The notes: generated by a model from the sequence alone, not told the origin. A stretch of DNA of 64,000 bases from Phocaeicola vulgatus (GCA_022009975.1 CP091733.1:1567001-1631000), one strand, 5' to 3'; positions 48,416-58,656 are shown, numbered from the stretch's first letter. A program made the numbers and translations.

Positions 48416-49453
48416 ATGCATCACCATTTAAAACTTCATATCTTACTGATTGTAGCAGCCATCCTGTTGCTATTCAGTTTGAACCTTTTGTTGGGTTCGG
48501 TACAAATACCATTCCGCTCGGTATGGAACATCCTGTTAGGGAATGAAGGGGAATCGGTAATTTGGCAAAACATCATTTGGAAATCCCGCATACCACAAAC
48601 AGTAACCGCCATGGTTGCCGGAGCAGGGTTGGCAGTAAGCGGTCTTCAAATGCAAACAGTATTCCACAATCCACTTGCCGGTCCTTCCGTTTTTGGTATC
48701 AGTTCGGGTGCAAGCATGGGAGTGGCTTTCGTCATCCTCCTTTCAGGAAGTTTGGGTGGAGTCGCCCTCAGCCGAGTTGGAATCATCGGGAACGTGGCAT
48801 TGACCTTTGCCGCCATAATAGGATCCTTTTCCATTATGGCACTCATCGTTTACGTTTCCCAGAAAGTAAAAGGGAATGTCACATTGCTTATCATAGGTGT
48901 GATGTTTGGATACGTCTCCAATGCGGTTATCGGAGTATTGAAGTTCTTTAGTTTGGAAGAAGATATCCGAGCTTATGTCATTTGGGGATTAGGAAGCTTC
49001 TCACGTGTCGCAGGAGAACAGATGTATTTGTTCATCATCTTGATGGCAATCCTCCTCCCGCTCTCTTTCCTTTTGGTAAAGACGCTGAACCTCCTACTTT
49101 TGGGAGAATCTTACGCCCGCAACTTAGGGTTGAATATCCGCAAAGCCCGATTGTGGGTCCTTTGCAGTGCCGGAATTCTTACAGCTATCGTTACTGCCTA
49201 TTGCGGACCCATCGTGTTTTTAGGCTTGGCAGTGCCGCATCTATGCAAAGCCCTGTTCCGCACATCCGACCATCGAATCCTGATGCCGACCTCTTTGCTG
49301 ATGGGTGCGGCATTGGCATTACTCTGCAACCTGATTGCCCGTTTGCCCGGATTTGAAGGGGCATTGCCTATCAATTCCGTAACAGCACTAATCGGAGCTC
49401 CGGTGGTCGTGTCGGTATTGTTTAACAAACGAAAGGGGGAAATACAAGAATGA
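48416..49453 (+). CDS. FecCD-family ABC permease, BtuC-like
   Basis: 345-residue inner-membrane permease with about 10 membrane segments. Landmarks: SRIPQTVTAMVAGAGLAVSG, FHNPLAGPSVFGISSGASMG, RNLGLNIRKARLWVL and the C-terminal GPIVFLGLAVPHLCK. It is the translocation subunit, forming a dimer with the ATPase. The stop overlaps the ATPase ATG by 4 bases. Intact. Confidence 0.93.
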   Translation: MHHHLKLHILLIVAAILLLFSLNLLLGSVQIPFRSVWNILLGNEGESVIWQNIIWKSRIPQTVTAMVAGAGLAVSGLQMQTVFHNPLAGPSVFGISSGASMGVAFVILLSGSLGGVALSRVGIIGNVALTFAAIIGSFSIMALIVYVSQKVKGNVTLLIIGVMFGYVSNAVIGVLKFFSLEEDIRAYVIWGLGSFSRVAGEQMYLFIILMAILLPLSFLLVKTLNLLLLGESYARNLGLNIRKARLWVLCSAGILTAIVTAYCGPIVFLGLAVPHLCKALFRTSDHRILMPTSLLMGAALALLCNLIARLPGFEGALPINSVTALIGAPVVVSVLFNKRKGEIQE

Positions 49454-50476
49454 ACCAGAAAGCAATCATCCGCTTGGAGCATCTCTCGACAGGATATGTA
49501 GGAAAACATAAAACCAGAGTCATTGCCAGCAATGTCAACGCATCTCTATACAGCGGACAACTAACCTGCCTGTTAGGAGCCAACGGAGCCGGCAAGTCAA
49601 CTCTGCTCCGCACCTTATGCGCCTTGCAACCGGCATTGTCGGGCAACACCTATATTCAAGACAAATTACTATCCGAATATACAGACAAGCAGTTAGCCAA
49701 AACAATCAGTGTCGTATTGACAGAGCGTTTCGACCTCCGCAATATGTCCGTCATAGAATTGACAGGAATGGGCAGAAGTCCATATACCGGTTTGGGGAAA
49801 GTTAAGCAAAGAGGATTTGGAAATTGTGGAGGAATGCCTACAGTTAGTGGGCATTGAAAGCCTAAAAAAGAGGATGGTCCACACCCTGAGTGACGGAGAA
49901 AGGCAAAAAGTAATGATTGCCAAAGCCCTGGCACAAAAGACGCCCGTCATTTTCTTGGATGAACCTACCGCCTTCCTTGACTACCCAAGCAAAGTGGAAA
50001 TCATGCAACTGCTCCATACATTGGCACACGACTACGGGAAAACCATTTTCCTCTCCACGCATGATTTGGAATTGGCGTTGCAGATTGCAGATAAGTTGTG
50101 GTTAATGGATAAAGAGCAGGGATTGAGGATTGGCATACCCGAAGATTTATCTTTGGATGGCAGTTTGGAGAAGTTCTTCAGCAAAAAGGGCATCTTCTTC
50201 GATTACCAATCCGGACTGTTCAAAGTAGTTCCGCCTAACGTATTTAAAAGAATATACCTTAGCGGAGAAGACGCACCTTATCAAATGGTGAAGAAGGCTT
50301 TATCAAGGATTGGGATTTTCGCAGATGCCCAAGTGGAATCCACCGACTCCATTGTCTGTGAGCCTTCGGCATATACTTACATAACCTCCTCCGGGAAAAA
50401 GGAGGTATTAAGCAATATTGAAGCGTTACTGGGACGAATCATGGATGAAGCGGGCTGTCCAAACGATAAGGGATAG
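49450..50476 (+). CDS. ABC ATPase of the BtuFC system, BtuD-like (frame broken)
   Basis: About 342 residues. Walker A LLGANGAGKSTLLRTL, Q-loop region ISVVLTERFDLRN, signature LSDGERQKVMIAKAL, Walker B VIFLDEPTAFLD, and H-loop FLSTHDLELAL. One extra A in AAA at 49798-49800 shifts the frame after YTGLGK; repair gives LSKEDLEIVEECLQL. A C-terminal extension of about 80 residues (FDYQSGLFKVVPP onward) is longer than in BtuD. Its last 38 bases overlap the convergent cbiJ/cbiD gene. Confidence 0.87.
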
Positions 50477-52250
50477 AGCCGTCTTCATGAATCAAGAGCA
50501 ACGTCAAGGAGTAACGGGGATAAACTTTCCGGCAAGTTGAATATGCCTTTTCCAACAAAAGAGGGAAAAAACGGTCTTTATCTTCTTCTGCCAAATTCTC
50601 CCATAAGGAGCGAGCCAACACCAATTCCTTTATCGTCTTCCCAACGGTTGGAGAGCAGTGTGATTCCTCTGCCAATTGAAGAAGGAACTCCTTGTCAAGC
50701 GTCACCTTTTTACTATGTGTGTCCAAATTGCCAGCTGCCAACTTGACGGCTTTGCCCAACATGATGCCCAACGACACATTCTTAATGCCTAATTCATCGG
50801 CAACTAGCAATGAATCCCCGATAAAGTTGCCAAAATGGATAAATGCCTGCTGGGGCAAATCCGGATAGAGCCGCTTGATATATTTCTCGCTCTTTGCTCC
50901 TGAGTTCAAGACAATCTGTTGGACATTTAAAGCGACAGCCACCTCCATCTCCCGCTTGATGGCTTCGACAAATGCTGCTGCCGAAAAAGGGGTGACTATT
51001 CCCGATGTCCCTATGATTGAAATGCCTCCTTCAATGCCCAAACGGGGATTAAAGGTGTTCTTTGCCAATTGCTCCCCATCCGGTACGGAGATTTCCACGG
51101 CAAGGCCTCCGGCATAAATCAATCCCAATTCGCACCGGATCATCTCTCGCGGAACCCTATTGATTGCCACATCTCCTACTTCCAAGCCTAAACCCGGCAA
51201 AGTAACCTTCCCCACTCCGATGCCCGGGACAAACCGGATGCCCGGAGCCGAAGAGAAACGGACTTTTGCCACGACCAAATGCCCATCGGTTATATCAGGG
51301 TCGTCGCCAGCTTCTTTCGTCACCATCGCAACACCACAATCCCCTTCCGCATAAGCCCTATCGACCTGCATAGACATCAGTTCTCCATCAGGAAGCCTGA
51401 ATGGAATCTTCCTTGGTATTTCCCTGCCCAACAAAGCCATCAATGCTGCCTTTGAAGCAACCGTCGCACAAGAACCGGTCGTGAATCCGCTGTGCAGAGG
51501 ATAGAATGACGGGAGATAATTCTCCACGGCCCGGCGAAGCCCATATTTGCCGGTTACTGTGTGGAAGTTCTCAGGAAGAGGCGGGCGGCAAACGACATAC
51601 AAAGGGATTCCTGCTCGGAGACAAGCGGTTTCTTTCTCGGCAAATCCTCCGGATTCTCCACTTTCTTTGGTAATGACCGCGTCTGCTTTTACTTGCGCTA
51701 TCAAATCATCAACGGGTTGTGAAGCATCATAGCTTAACAATTGGTCATGGGGAAAGCCCAATGAATCAGCCAACTCATACGACGAAGCCCTGTCCAATAT
51801 GCGGAAGAAGCAACGATGTCCCATCCAATAGCCTTTCAACTTTCCGATTGTCTGGACACCCGTCAATGCCAACAGGCACGAGACATTGGCAGCTTTTAAC
51901 CTTTCTATGGCATCTTGATAAGAAGAACAGCGGACATCAGCAGGATTCAATTCCGGATATACCCTTTCATATCTTATGACAGGAATATGCAAAGCCTCCG
52001 ACACCGCGGCTATGGTCTGATGCAATTGGGAAGCAAAGGGATGAGCCGCATCTACCAACAAACGGATCTGGTTCTGGCGACAAAAAGAGAGCATGGCTTC
52101 CCTGTCCATCGCACCCGTCAAACGTTTGCCATACTTAGATTCTATCTGCTGCTCACTTCCCCGGGTAGAATAGAAAAAAGACGAGCCTGCCTCGTCCAAT
52201 GTCTTTACGCAGGCTCGTCCTTCTGTTGTTCCTCCAAAAACCAAAATCAT
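50439..52250 (-). CDS. Fused precorrin-6x reductase (CbiJ/CobK) and CbiD methyltransferase
   Basis: 603-residue bifunctional cobalamin enzyme. Residues 1-245 are CbiJ-like: MILVFGGTTEGR, VDAAHPFASQL, LALTGVQTIGK, ITKESGESGGFAEKE. Residues from about 252 are CbiD: HSGFTTGSCATVASKAALM, EAGDDPDITDG, and GISIIGTSGIVTPFS. CbiD methylates C1 of cobalt-precorrin-5B, and CbiJ reduces precorrin-6. The fusion is usual in Bacteroidetes. Last gene of the operon; its stop overlaps the end of the convergent ABC ATPase gene. Upstream CbiG/CobM stops at the same base (52250). Confidence 0.93.
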   Translation of the reverse strand: MILVFGGTTEGRACVKTLDEAGSSFFYSTRGSEQQIESKYGKRLTGAMDREAMLSFCRQNQIRLLVDAAHPFASQLHQTIAAVSEALHIPVIRYERVYPELNPADVRCSSYQDAIERLKAANVSCLLALTGVQTIGKLKGYWMGHRCFFRILDRASSYELADSLGFPHDQLLSYDASQPVDDLIAQVKADAVITKESGESGGFAEKETACLRAGIPLYVVCRPPLPENFHTVTGKYGLRRAVENYLPSFYPLHSGFTTGSCATVASKAALMALLGREIPRKIPFRLPDGELMSMQVDRAYAEGDCGVAMVTKEAGDDPDITDGHLVVAKVRFSSAPGIRFVPGIGVGKVTLPGLGLEVGDVAINRVPREMIRCELGLIYAGGLAVEISVPDGEQLAKNTFNPRLGIEGGISIIGTSGIVTPFSAAAFVEAIKREMEVAVALNVQQIVLNSGAKSEKYIKRLYPDLPQQAFIHFGNFIGDSLLVADELGIKNVSLGIMLGKAVKLAAGNLDTHSKKVTLDKEFLLQLAEESHCSPTVGKTIKELVLARSLWENLAEEDKDRFFPLLLEKAYSTCRKVYPRYSLTLLLIHEDGSIPYRLDSPLHP

Positions 52251-54094
52251 TATTTCCGGAATAAATGTTTAAACTCTCTCGCATACAGACGAGAAAGACC
52301 TTCACGGTTGTCTATCGCATCACCAACAACCAAAAGTGTCGTCAATTTCAAATTGTTTTCCCTTACCATTTGGCTTAAATCTTTCAACTGGCCACGATAA
52401 ATGCGTTCGTCTTTCCAAGTCAATTTATAGCATACTGCCACCGGAGTAGTAGGAGGATATGCCATCAGCAGCTCCTTCTGCACATCTTCCACCACATTCG
52501 CACTCAGATAAATGCACATTGTGCTTTGGGATTGAGCCAATTTATGCAATGCTTCTTTCTCAGGCATTGGCGTGCGTCCTTTGCCGCGTGTCAAGATGAT
52601 TGTCTGCACCTTCTCCGGAATAGTAAATTGAGATTTAAGCTCTGCCGCTGCTGCTTGGAATGCTGAAATACCTGGAGTAATGCAATATTGTATGCCATAC
52701 TTGTCAAAATATGCCATTTGCTCTTCTATCGCACCAAAGAGGCATGGATCACCAGTATGAAGGCGCACCACCAACAGGCCTTTATCATAGTATGTTTTCA
52801 TCAACTCCACCTGCTCTTCCAAATCCAGCCCGGCAGAACTACGGATGACAGCTTCCGGTTTCGCATAGTAGGTCAGTTCGATTGGCACCAAACTTCCGGC
52901 ATATAATATCAAGTCTGCTTCTTGGAGCAACTCTTTGCCTCGAACAGATATCAATTCAGGATCACCCGGGCCGGCACCGACAATTTCAATAAAACCTTCT
53001 CTTTGAACCTCCCTGTTCATCGCAACTGCGAAGGTGAAATTAGAACCGTCAACAATACATCCTTTCTGTTTCGGCAACAATAAGCAGTCATTCCGGCTGC
53101 TCTTCAGGGCACAGCTTTCTGCCACACCATAAACGCCAGTCACCTCAAACGCTTTTTCCGAAGGATTAGGCACTTCAATATCCTTCAGCTCATCCGCTGA
53201 ATAAATACGGATATCTGCGCCAAAGGATTCTGCCAAGTTCTTGACCAAAGGCTCATCCTTCTTCAATTCAATCGTGCAGATGTGTTCAATTGAATCCTTG
53301 CATAATTTATTGTCAAGCATCACCTTCGTTATATAATCGGCAACTTCCTCAGGATTACTCTGCTTGCGGCAACCTACTCCCAAAGAGAACGCCTTCGGAT
53401 GGAAGATGAGGGCAGGAATAGCTGTTTCAGGATACTCATAGGGAGTCACGACAATCATCAACTTGAAAGCAGAAACCGGGACATCCTCCATATCATAAAA
53501 ACAGGTCACAAAATCCGGAAGGCTCTTCTCCAAGTAATGAGTCCCCTTATTCTTCATTTCCAACACCAATGCGGTCGGTCTTCTACGGACAAACTCAGCT
53601 ATGAATTGATTCATATCCAAGCCCCTTTCATCCGTTTTCCATCCAAACCTCTTACCGAGTGTGTCCAAAGCCCATAAGCCTTCGGTATCACTTTGGGTCG
53701 TGACAACCGCTTCCGCCCCTAACATGTGAGCAACATCTTTCGCCAATTGATTCGCTCCTCCTATATGGCCGGACACAATAGGAATAGCATAAAGCCCCTT
53801 GCTATCGACACAAACCACAGCCGGATCTTCATGCTTGTCTTTCAAATAGGGTGCAATCATGCGCACGCAAATGCCTGACGCTCCAAAAAAGATTACTTGC
53901 TTCCATCTTGAGAAATTCTCCTCTATCAAAGCATGCAAAGAGGGGACAACTACAGCATCTTTTGTTTCTTCTTTCGCATATATTACGGCATCTGTGATTT
54001 CATCCTTGATAATTCTTGCCATAGGCAAACTGACTGCCGAAATCACAATAATAGCAGTTTCATTATGTTCACAACGCACCATTTCCTCACTCAT
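52250..54094 (-). CDS. Fused CbiG and CobM (CbiF) precorrin-4 methyltransferase
   Basis: 614 residues. The N-terminal ~1-360 is CbiG: IFFGASGICVRMIAPYL, IPIVSGHIGGANQLAKD, SLGVGCRKQSNPEEV. The C-terminal 368-614 is the CobM/CbiF SAM-dependent methyltransferase: EIVGAGPGDPELISVRG, LYAGSLVP, VRLHTGDPCLFGAIEEQM, and ITPGISAFQAAAAEL. CbiG opens the lactone of cobalt-precorrin-5A, and CbiF methylates C11. The fusion brings successive steps together. Intact frame; 8-base overlap with the upstream cobL. Confidence 0.94.
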   Translation of the reverse strand: MSEEMVRCEHNETAIIVISAVSLPMARIIKDEITDAVIYAKEETKDAVVVPSLHALIEENFSRWKQVIFFGASGICVRMIAPYLKDKHEDPAVVCVDSKGLYAIPIVSGHIGGANQLAKDVAHMLGAEAVVTTQSDTEGLWALDTLGKRFGWKTDERGLDMNQFIAEFVRRRPTALVLEMKNKGTHYLEKSLPDFVTCFYDMEDVPVSAFKLMIVVTPYEYPETAIPALIFHPKAFSLGVGCRKQSNPEEVADYITKVMLDNKLCKDSIEHICTIELKKDEPLVKNLAESFGADIRIYSADELKDIEVPNPSEKAFEVTGVYGVAESCALKSSRNDCLLLPKQKGCIVDGSNFTFAVAMNREVQREGFIEIVGAGPGDPELISVRGKELLQEADLILYAGSLVPIELTYYAKPEAVIRSSAGLDLEEQVELMKTYYDKGLLVVRLHTGDPCLFGAIEEQMAYFDKYGIQYCITPGISAFQAAAAELKSQFTIPEKVQTIILTRGKGRTPMPEKEALHKLAQSQSTMCIYLSANVVEDVQKELLMAYPPTTPVAVCYKLTWKDERIYRGQLKDLSQMVRENNLKLTTLLVVGDAIDNREGLSRLYAREFKHLFRK

Positions 54095-55283
54095 TATTAC
54101 TTTGCTTATATATTAATATTGGGTTAAACATATCAACGGCAATGCGATGGGTCGCTATTATGCTCATCCCTGCTTTTGATATGCCATCTTCAAACATTCT
54201 CAAGCTCTCTTCTGAAACCGAATTGAAAAGGATTTCTCCTCCCGGCTTCAAATAGTGTTTTACCAAAGCAATCATAGGCACCAGCTCGCCTCCATGGCCT
54301 CCGATAAAGACCGCATCGGGCGCAGGATACTGGTCCAACGACTCCTTCATAAAATCACCTATCACCGTTGTAATTCCCGGTGTTCCGAATTTACGGGCAT
54401 TCCGTGCCATCAACTCCTCGCCCTCGGGACGAATCTCAAAGGAAGTTATCTTCAAGTGCGGGAAGTGCAATTTAGCTTCAATGGAAACAGATCCTGTACA
54501 GAATCCTATATCCCACAACGATGTCTTGTTCGCCAGATCAAGCACGGACAAATCTGCCAAACGTATCGGCATCTTGGTTATCATCTTGCTTCTTCCGTTC
54601 AACAGGTGGAACTCAGAATCCGGAATGCCAAACCATTGTTGGCGCCGGGAGGTCTGACGGAGCAGCAGGCAATTGGGGAATAAGATATCTTCCAATCGGG
54701 CTGCATCCGCTATGGGCAACAAACGGATCCTCTCTTCCTTCTCATTTCCCAATAGCTCCCCAATGTACATTTCATAATTGGAATAACCATATTCCAACAT
54801 TCGCTGTGCAATAACTGCCGGCGTATGAACCCGGTCTGTCAACACCCCTATCAGGACTTCTCCCCGGATAAGGGCTTCGTCAAAGGCTGGCCAATCACGC
54901 CCCGTCAAAGAGACGACATGCAGGTTGTGATAGGGCATATTCAGCCGATGCGCCAACTGTTGCAATGAGTTGAATGCCGGATAAACTTTGACTGCCGCAT
55001 CCGGACAGCGATTCATCACGGTGGTGGCAAACCCATAGAAAAGAGGGTCGCCCGAAGCAAAGACAACGATTGTCCCCGTTATTCCCTGGTACGCTTCAAA
55101 CGTCCGGTCCAACGGGACGGTTATGTCTATCCATTGGGAAGATTCAGGCAGAAAAGGCAACATAATCTCATGATGGCGTTTCCCTCCGGAAAAGATATGA
55201 TTCTGCCCTATTATTTGCAATATCTCCGGCGGGAAAAAGGGCTCCCTCCCATCATTAATGCCAATTATAATGAACTGTCGCAT
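54087..55283 (-). CDS. cobL: Precorrin-6Y C5,15-methyltransferase/decarboxylase, CobL (CbiE-CbiT)
   Basis: 398 residues. CbiE part (about 1-195): FIIIGINDGREPFFPPEIL, SGGKRHHE, FASGDPLFYGFATTV, and LIGVLTDRVHTPAVIAQRM. CbiT part (from about 210): WFGIPDSEFHLLNGRSKMITK, LWDIGFCTGSVSIEAKL, AVFIGGHGGEL. Together it methylates C5 and C15 and decarboxylates C12 acetate. Fused CobL form. Ends 8 bases inside the cbiG start. Intact. Confidence 0.95.
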   Translation of the reverse strand: MRQFIIIGINDGREPFFPPEILQIIGQNHIFSGGKRHHEIMLPFLPESSQWIDITVPLDRTFEAYQGITGTIVVFASGDPLFYGFATTVMNRCPDAAVKVYPAFNSLQQLAHRLNMPYHNLHVVSLTGRDWPAFDEALIRGEVLIGVLTDRVHTPAVIAQRMLEYGYSNYEMYIGELLGNEKEERIRLLPIADAARLEDILFPNCLLLRQTSRRQQWFGIPDSEFHLLNGRSKMITKMPIRLADLSVLDLANKTSLWDIGFCTGSVSIEAKLHFPHLKITSFEIRPEGEELMARNARKFGTPGITTVIGDFMKESLDQYPAPDAVFIGGHGGELVPMIALVKHYLKPGGEILFNSVSEESLRMFEDGISKAGMSIIATHRIAVDMFNPILIYKQSNNE

Positions 55284-55298
55284 GACCTATTTCCTCTT

Positions 55299-56711
55299 TT
55301 ATACATCTCTTCCCGGTCGCAAGTATTGTGCATCGTCATAACAAAGCACGGCATTGGTCAGCGTCGCTGCCAGATTGCTTCCCCCCTTACGACCTTGAAC
55401 GATTATCTTAGGAATCCAAGTAAAAGGCTTGATCATGTGTTTGGATTCACAAACGTGGACAAATCCGACCGGAGCCGCAATGATACCACTCGGGCAGGCA
55501 CGCTTTCTACGAATCAACGTACATAGCTCCATCAAGGCTGTCGGCGCATTTCCAAATACAAAAAGAGCATTGGGATGTTCCTCCACGGCTATGCGGATTC
55601 CCGCTTGTGTGCGTGTTATTCCTTTCTCTTGCGCCAACTTTACCGCTCTCTCATCCGACAAGTAACATTTCACATCCACGCCTAACCGCTGAAGCGCGCC
55701 TTTCCGGATGCCGGAAGCAGCCATTGTCACATCCGTCACAATGGTATCGATTTTCTTTTCACTAAACAACTGGAACAAATTCTCCACGGCATGATCATCC
55801 ACATGCAACAAATTCTCCATTTCAAAGTCTGCCGTAGTATGAATGGCATGAAGCAAAGCCCATTTGCGGTCCAATGGAATGTCTTGATTCTTCAGCTCTT
55901 TCTCTATCGTCCGGAAGCTTTCTATCATGATTTGTTGTCCGATGCCAGCCTTTTCCTCCTTCTCCTTGGCATAATAACCACGAGGCGTCACGAAATGGTT
56001 GTCATACAAATAGGACTGGGAATTGCCAATAATGACAACGGTGAACATATCTATCTCTTCCGGGTCGAAAGCAGCCAATGTCGTTTCACAAATGGCTTGC
56101 TCATCCCTGCCCGCCTGGCGGACATATCCGACCGGGGTTTCCGGGGAACGGCTTTGCAAGAAAAGCTCTTTCAAACGATAAAGCTCCCAGTAACGCCCTT
56201 CGCTCTTCGGATTATAGACAGCCGTCACGAAGTCCGCTGCCGCTGCCGCAATGATCCGTTTCTCGATACGGGACCAAGGAGTCAGCAAGTCCGACAATGA
56301 AATGACACAGAAATCGTGCCCCATGGGTGCGCCTAAAAGAGAAGCAGCCTTTTGGAATGCACTGATTCCCGGCAAAGCAACTATTTCGATTGGGCTGTTC
56401 CTCTCCCGCTTCATCTCGTATATCAATGGAGCCATGCCATAAATCCCGGCATCACCGGAACTGATGATGCAGACGGTCTCGCCCTGTTCAGCGAACTCGA
56501 AAGCCTGCTCGGCACGTGCCTTTTCCCGCTTCATGCCGGTATCGACGCAGCGTGTGCCCGGCCGGAGGTTCTCTTCGATGAACTTGAAATAATAATTGTA
56601 TCCGATAATCACATCCGAATCATGGATTGCCTGCAGCACCGCAGGAGTAATATCTTGTTGAGAGCCGGGACCTATTCCAGCCACTATGATTCGTCCTTGT
56701 TTCATATTCAT
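55299..56711 (-). CDS. Fused precorrin-3B C17-methyltransferase (CobJ/CbiH) and precorrin-8X methylmutase (CbiC/CobH)
   Basis: 470 residues. CobJ/CbiH at about 1-245: VAGIGPGSQQDITPAVLQAI, ISSGDAGIYGMAPL, ALPGISAFQKAASLLGAP, VYNPKSEGRYW. CbiC from about 262: ESFRTIEKELKN, HAIHTTADFEMENLL, TDVTMAASGIRKGAL, and FGNAPTALMELCTLI. CbiH closes the corrin ring (ring contraction) and CbiC moves the C11 methyl group. Intact frame; the pduO gene ends 1 base upstream. Confidence 0.95.
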   Translation of the reverse strand: MNMKQGRIIVAGIGPGSQQDITPAVLQAIHDSDVIIGYNYYFKFIEENLRPGTRCVDTGMKREKARAEQAFEFAEQGETVCIISSGDAGIYGMAPLIYEMKRERNSPIEIVALPGISAFQKAASLLGAPMGHDFCVISLSDLLTPWSRIEKRIIAAAAADFVTAVYNPKSEGRYWELYRLKELFLQSRSPETPVGYVRQAGRDEQAICETTLAAFDPEEIDMFTVVIIGNSQSYLYDNHFVTPRGYYAKEKEEKAGIGQQIMIESFRTIEKELKNQDIPLDRKWALLHAIHTTADFEMENLLHVDDHAVENLFQLFSEKKIDTIVTDVTMAASGIRKGALQRLGVDVKCYLSDERAVKLAQEKGITRTQAGIRIAVEEHPNALFVFGNAPTALMELCTLIRRKRACPSGIIAAPVGFVHVCESKHMIKPFTWIPKIIVQGRKGGSNLAATLTNAVLCYDDAQYLRPGRDV

Positions 56712-56712
56712 T

Positions 56713-57306
56713 TTAATCCTGTCTGTTTTTATCTTGTTTTAATCTTCTCTTATATGCAAATTTCTGCCACTTTTCTTCTTGCCAGTTTTGGCTTTGCAAC
56801 TCATGACGCGCCATGACAAAGAAAAGGTCGGAGAGGCGGTTGATGAAACGCATGATTTCCTCCGGCACTTCATCTTGACGGTTCAAACTCCAAAGCCTCC
56901 GTTCTGCCCTTCGGGCTATCGTCCGGGCAAATTGCAACTGGGCTGCCAACAATGTTCCTCCGGGAAGCAAGAAATAGCCATTGTCTGTCAACTCTTGCGT
57001 CATTTCGTCCATCCATTGCTCGCAAAACTTATCCATTCCAACCGGCAGAGGGTTGGGATTCTGCCCGCGGATGGACGAAGGCGTTGCCACATGGCTCATG
57101 GTCTCCATCAAAGAGCGTTGGATGAGATAGAGCTTCTGCTGCCATGCCCCATTCTCTTCCGCCAAACTACGGATGATTCCTATTTGGGCGTTCAGCTCAT
57201 CGATGCAGCCATTGGCTTCGATGCGGATATCATCTTTCGGCACCCGCTCCCCGCCATGTATGGAGGTCATGCCTTTATCTCCTGTCTTGGTATATATCCG
57301 TGCCAT
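56713..57306 (-). CDS. Cob(I)alamin adenosyltransferase, PduO type
   Basis: About 197 residues from ATG 57306 (MARIYTKTGDKGMTSIHGG). The N-terminal TKTGDKG and ERVPKDDIRIEANGCIDELN bind ATP, and PGGTLLAAQLQFARTIARRAER with FINRLSDLFFVMAR is the PduO signature. It adds the upper adenosyl ligand. ATG 57306 overlaps the cbiA stop by one base (TAATG), the expected coupling, and is preferred to a start three codons upstream. Confidence 0.95.
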   Translation of the reverse strand: MARIYTKTGDKGMTSIHGGERVPKDDIRIEANGCIDELNAQIGIIRSLAEENGAWQQKLYLIQRSLMETMSHVATPSSIRGQNPNPLPVGMDKFCEQWMDEMTQELTDNGYFLLPGGTLLAAQLQFARTIARRAERRLWSLNRQDEVPEEIMRFINRLSDLFFVMARHELQSQNWQEEKWQKFAYKRRLKQDKNRQD

Positions 57307-58598
57307 TATTCCCAAAGTTTAAATATATCTTTCTCGCCCCAATACCAGTGCGTATAACCGGCGATCACATTCTTATATCGGTATACCGGCGTATCCACCT
57401 CTTTGCCTTTGGCGCTTCTCAACTTGGCGATAGAAGGCAAATCACCAGGGTTTTCCAATTCGGAATAGTGGAATTCATGACCTTTCCAGTTCTCCCCATG
57501 CATCTCCATGCTGCGATAGCCCAAATGCAGGCGGGCTCCTTTCATGGTGCTTTTGAAGGGCAAGACCCCGCACATGGGATACTCTTTCCCTTTGTCGGTG
57601 ACAATGGATTGGGTCAAGAACATCATGCCTCCACATTCTGCAAATATCTTCCCTCCGCTTTCAGCATATAATTTCAACTCTTCCATCAGTTGTTTGTTCT
57701 TTTGGAGCCGGGTGGCGAATAGTTCCGGATAACCGCCGGGCAGATAGACCCAATCCGTTTCGGGAAGGTGTTTGTCTTTCAAAGGGGTGAAAAAGGAGAC
57801 CTCCCCCCACTCCTTCAAGCGGTCTATATTTTCCCGGTAGACGAAGTTAAAAGCTGCATCGTACGCAACCGCTATTTTCATTCTCCTGTCCGTGCGCTTC
57901 ACACATTCTTGCGGCATGGCAAACGGGGCTGAAGTAATTTCCAAAAGCTTGTCCACGTCCACGTGCGCTTGCACCATGTCTGCCACCTCGTCAATCAACG
58001 CTTCCATTTTCCTTTTCACCATCAGGGTCAACCCCAAATGGCGGGAAGGAACCTGTATTTTCTCATTCTTTGGCATATAACCCAAACTAACGATGCCCAC
58101 GTCTTGGCAAGCCTCTTCCAAAAAGCGATAATGGCTCTCCGACGATACTTGGTTGAATACGACCCCCACCACGTTCAATCCCGGATGGAAATGTTTGAAA
58201 CCATACAACAATGGAGCCACGGAGTAAGCCGTTGAACGAGCATTCACGACCAAGACAACCGGCACCTTTATCAGCATGGCAATCTCTGCCGTGCTTCCCT
58301 TCATGCGGTCGGACCCGTCAAACAGTCCCATGACACCTTCTGTCACGCAAACATCAGCCCCTGCACCATAACGGCCATACACTTCCCGCACATGTTCTCT
58401 TGAAGCCATCCAAGTGTCCAAATTGACGGACTGGCTTCCAGAAGCCAATGTGTGGAATTGTGTATCGATATAGTCAGGACCACATTTAAATGGCTGGACC
58501 ATCAAGCCTCTTCGTTTTAAAACCCGGAGAAGCCCCATGGTGAACGTTGTTTTCCCACATCCGGAATTGGTTGCTCCAATTACTATTTGCGATTTCAT
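57306..58598 (-). CDS. cbiA: Cobyrinic acid a,c-diamide synthase (CbiA/CobB)
   Basis: 430-residue ATP- and glutamine-dependent amidotransferase. N-terminal P-loop IVIGATNSGCGKTTFTMGLL, VTEGVMGLFDGSD, and the C-terminal glutaminase-like domain with LPGGYPELFATRL, the nucleophile Cys in IFAECGGMMFLT, and HEFHYSE. It amidates the a and c side chains of cobyrinate. First gene of the cobalamin operon. A -7-like box (TATCTTTA, 58624-58631) lies about 26 bases upstream, without clear -33. Only 58 bases separate it from recQ, so no B12 riboswitch fits. Confidence 0.95.
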   Translation of the reverse strand: MKSQIVIGATNSGCGKTTFTMGLLRVLKRRGLMVQPFKCGPDYIDTQFHTLASGSQSVNLDTWMASREHVREVYGRYGAGADVCVTEGVMGLFDGSDRMKGSTAEIAMLIKVPVVLVVNARSTAYSVAPLLYGFKHFHPGLNVVGVVFNQVSSESHYRFLEEACQDVGIVSLGYMPKNEKIQVPSRHLGLTLMVKRKMEALIDEVADMVQAHVDVDKLLEITSAPFAMPQECVKRTDRRMKIAVAYDAAFNFVYRENIDRLKEWGEVSFFTPLKDKHLPETDWVYLPGGYPELFATRLQKNKQLMEELKLYAESGGKIFAECGGMMFLTQSIVTDKGKEYPMCGVLPFKSTMKGARLHLGYRSMEMHGENWKGHEFHYSELENPGDLPSIAKLRSAKGKEVDTPVYRYKNVIAGYTHWYWGEKDIFKLWE

Positions 58599-58656
58599 CT
58601 ATATTGACTTTAAGAAAACGTTGTAAAGATAGTTATTTTTAAACAGAAGCCCGATA

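Noticed and set aside
58599..58656. Cobalamin riboswitch before cbiA
   Set aside because: Only 58 bases separate recQ and cbiA and no B12-box is seen; the gap before the BtuF-like gene (62 bases) is also too short.
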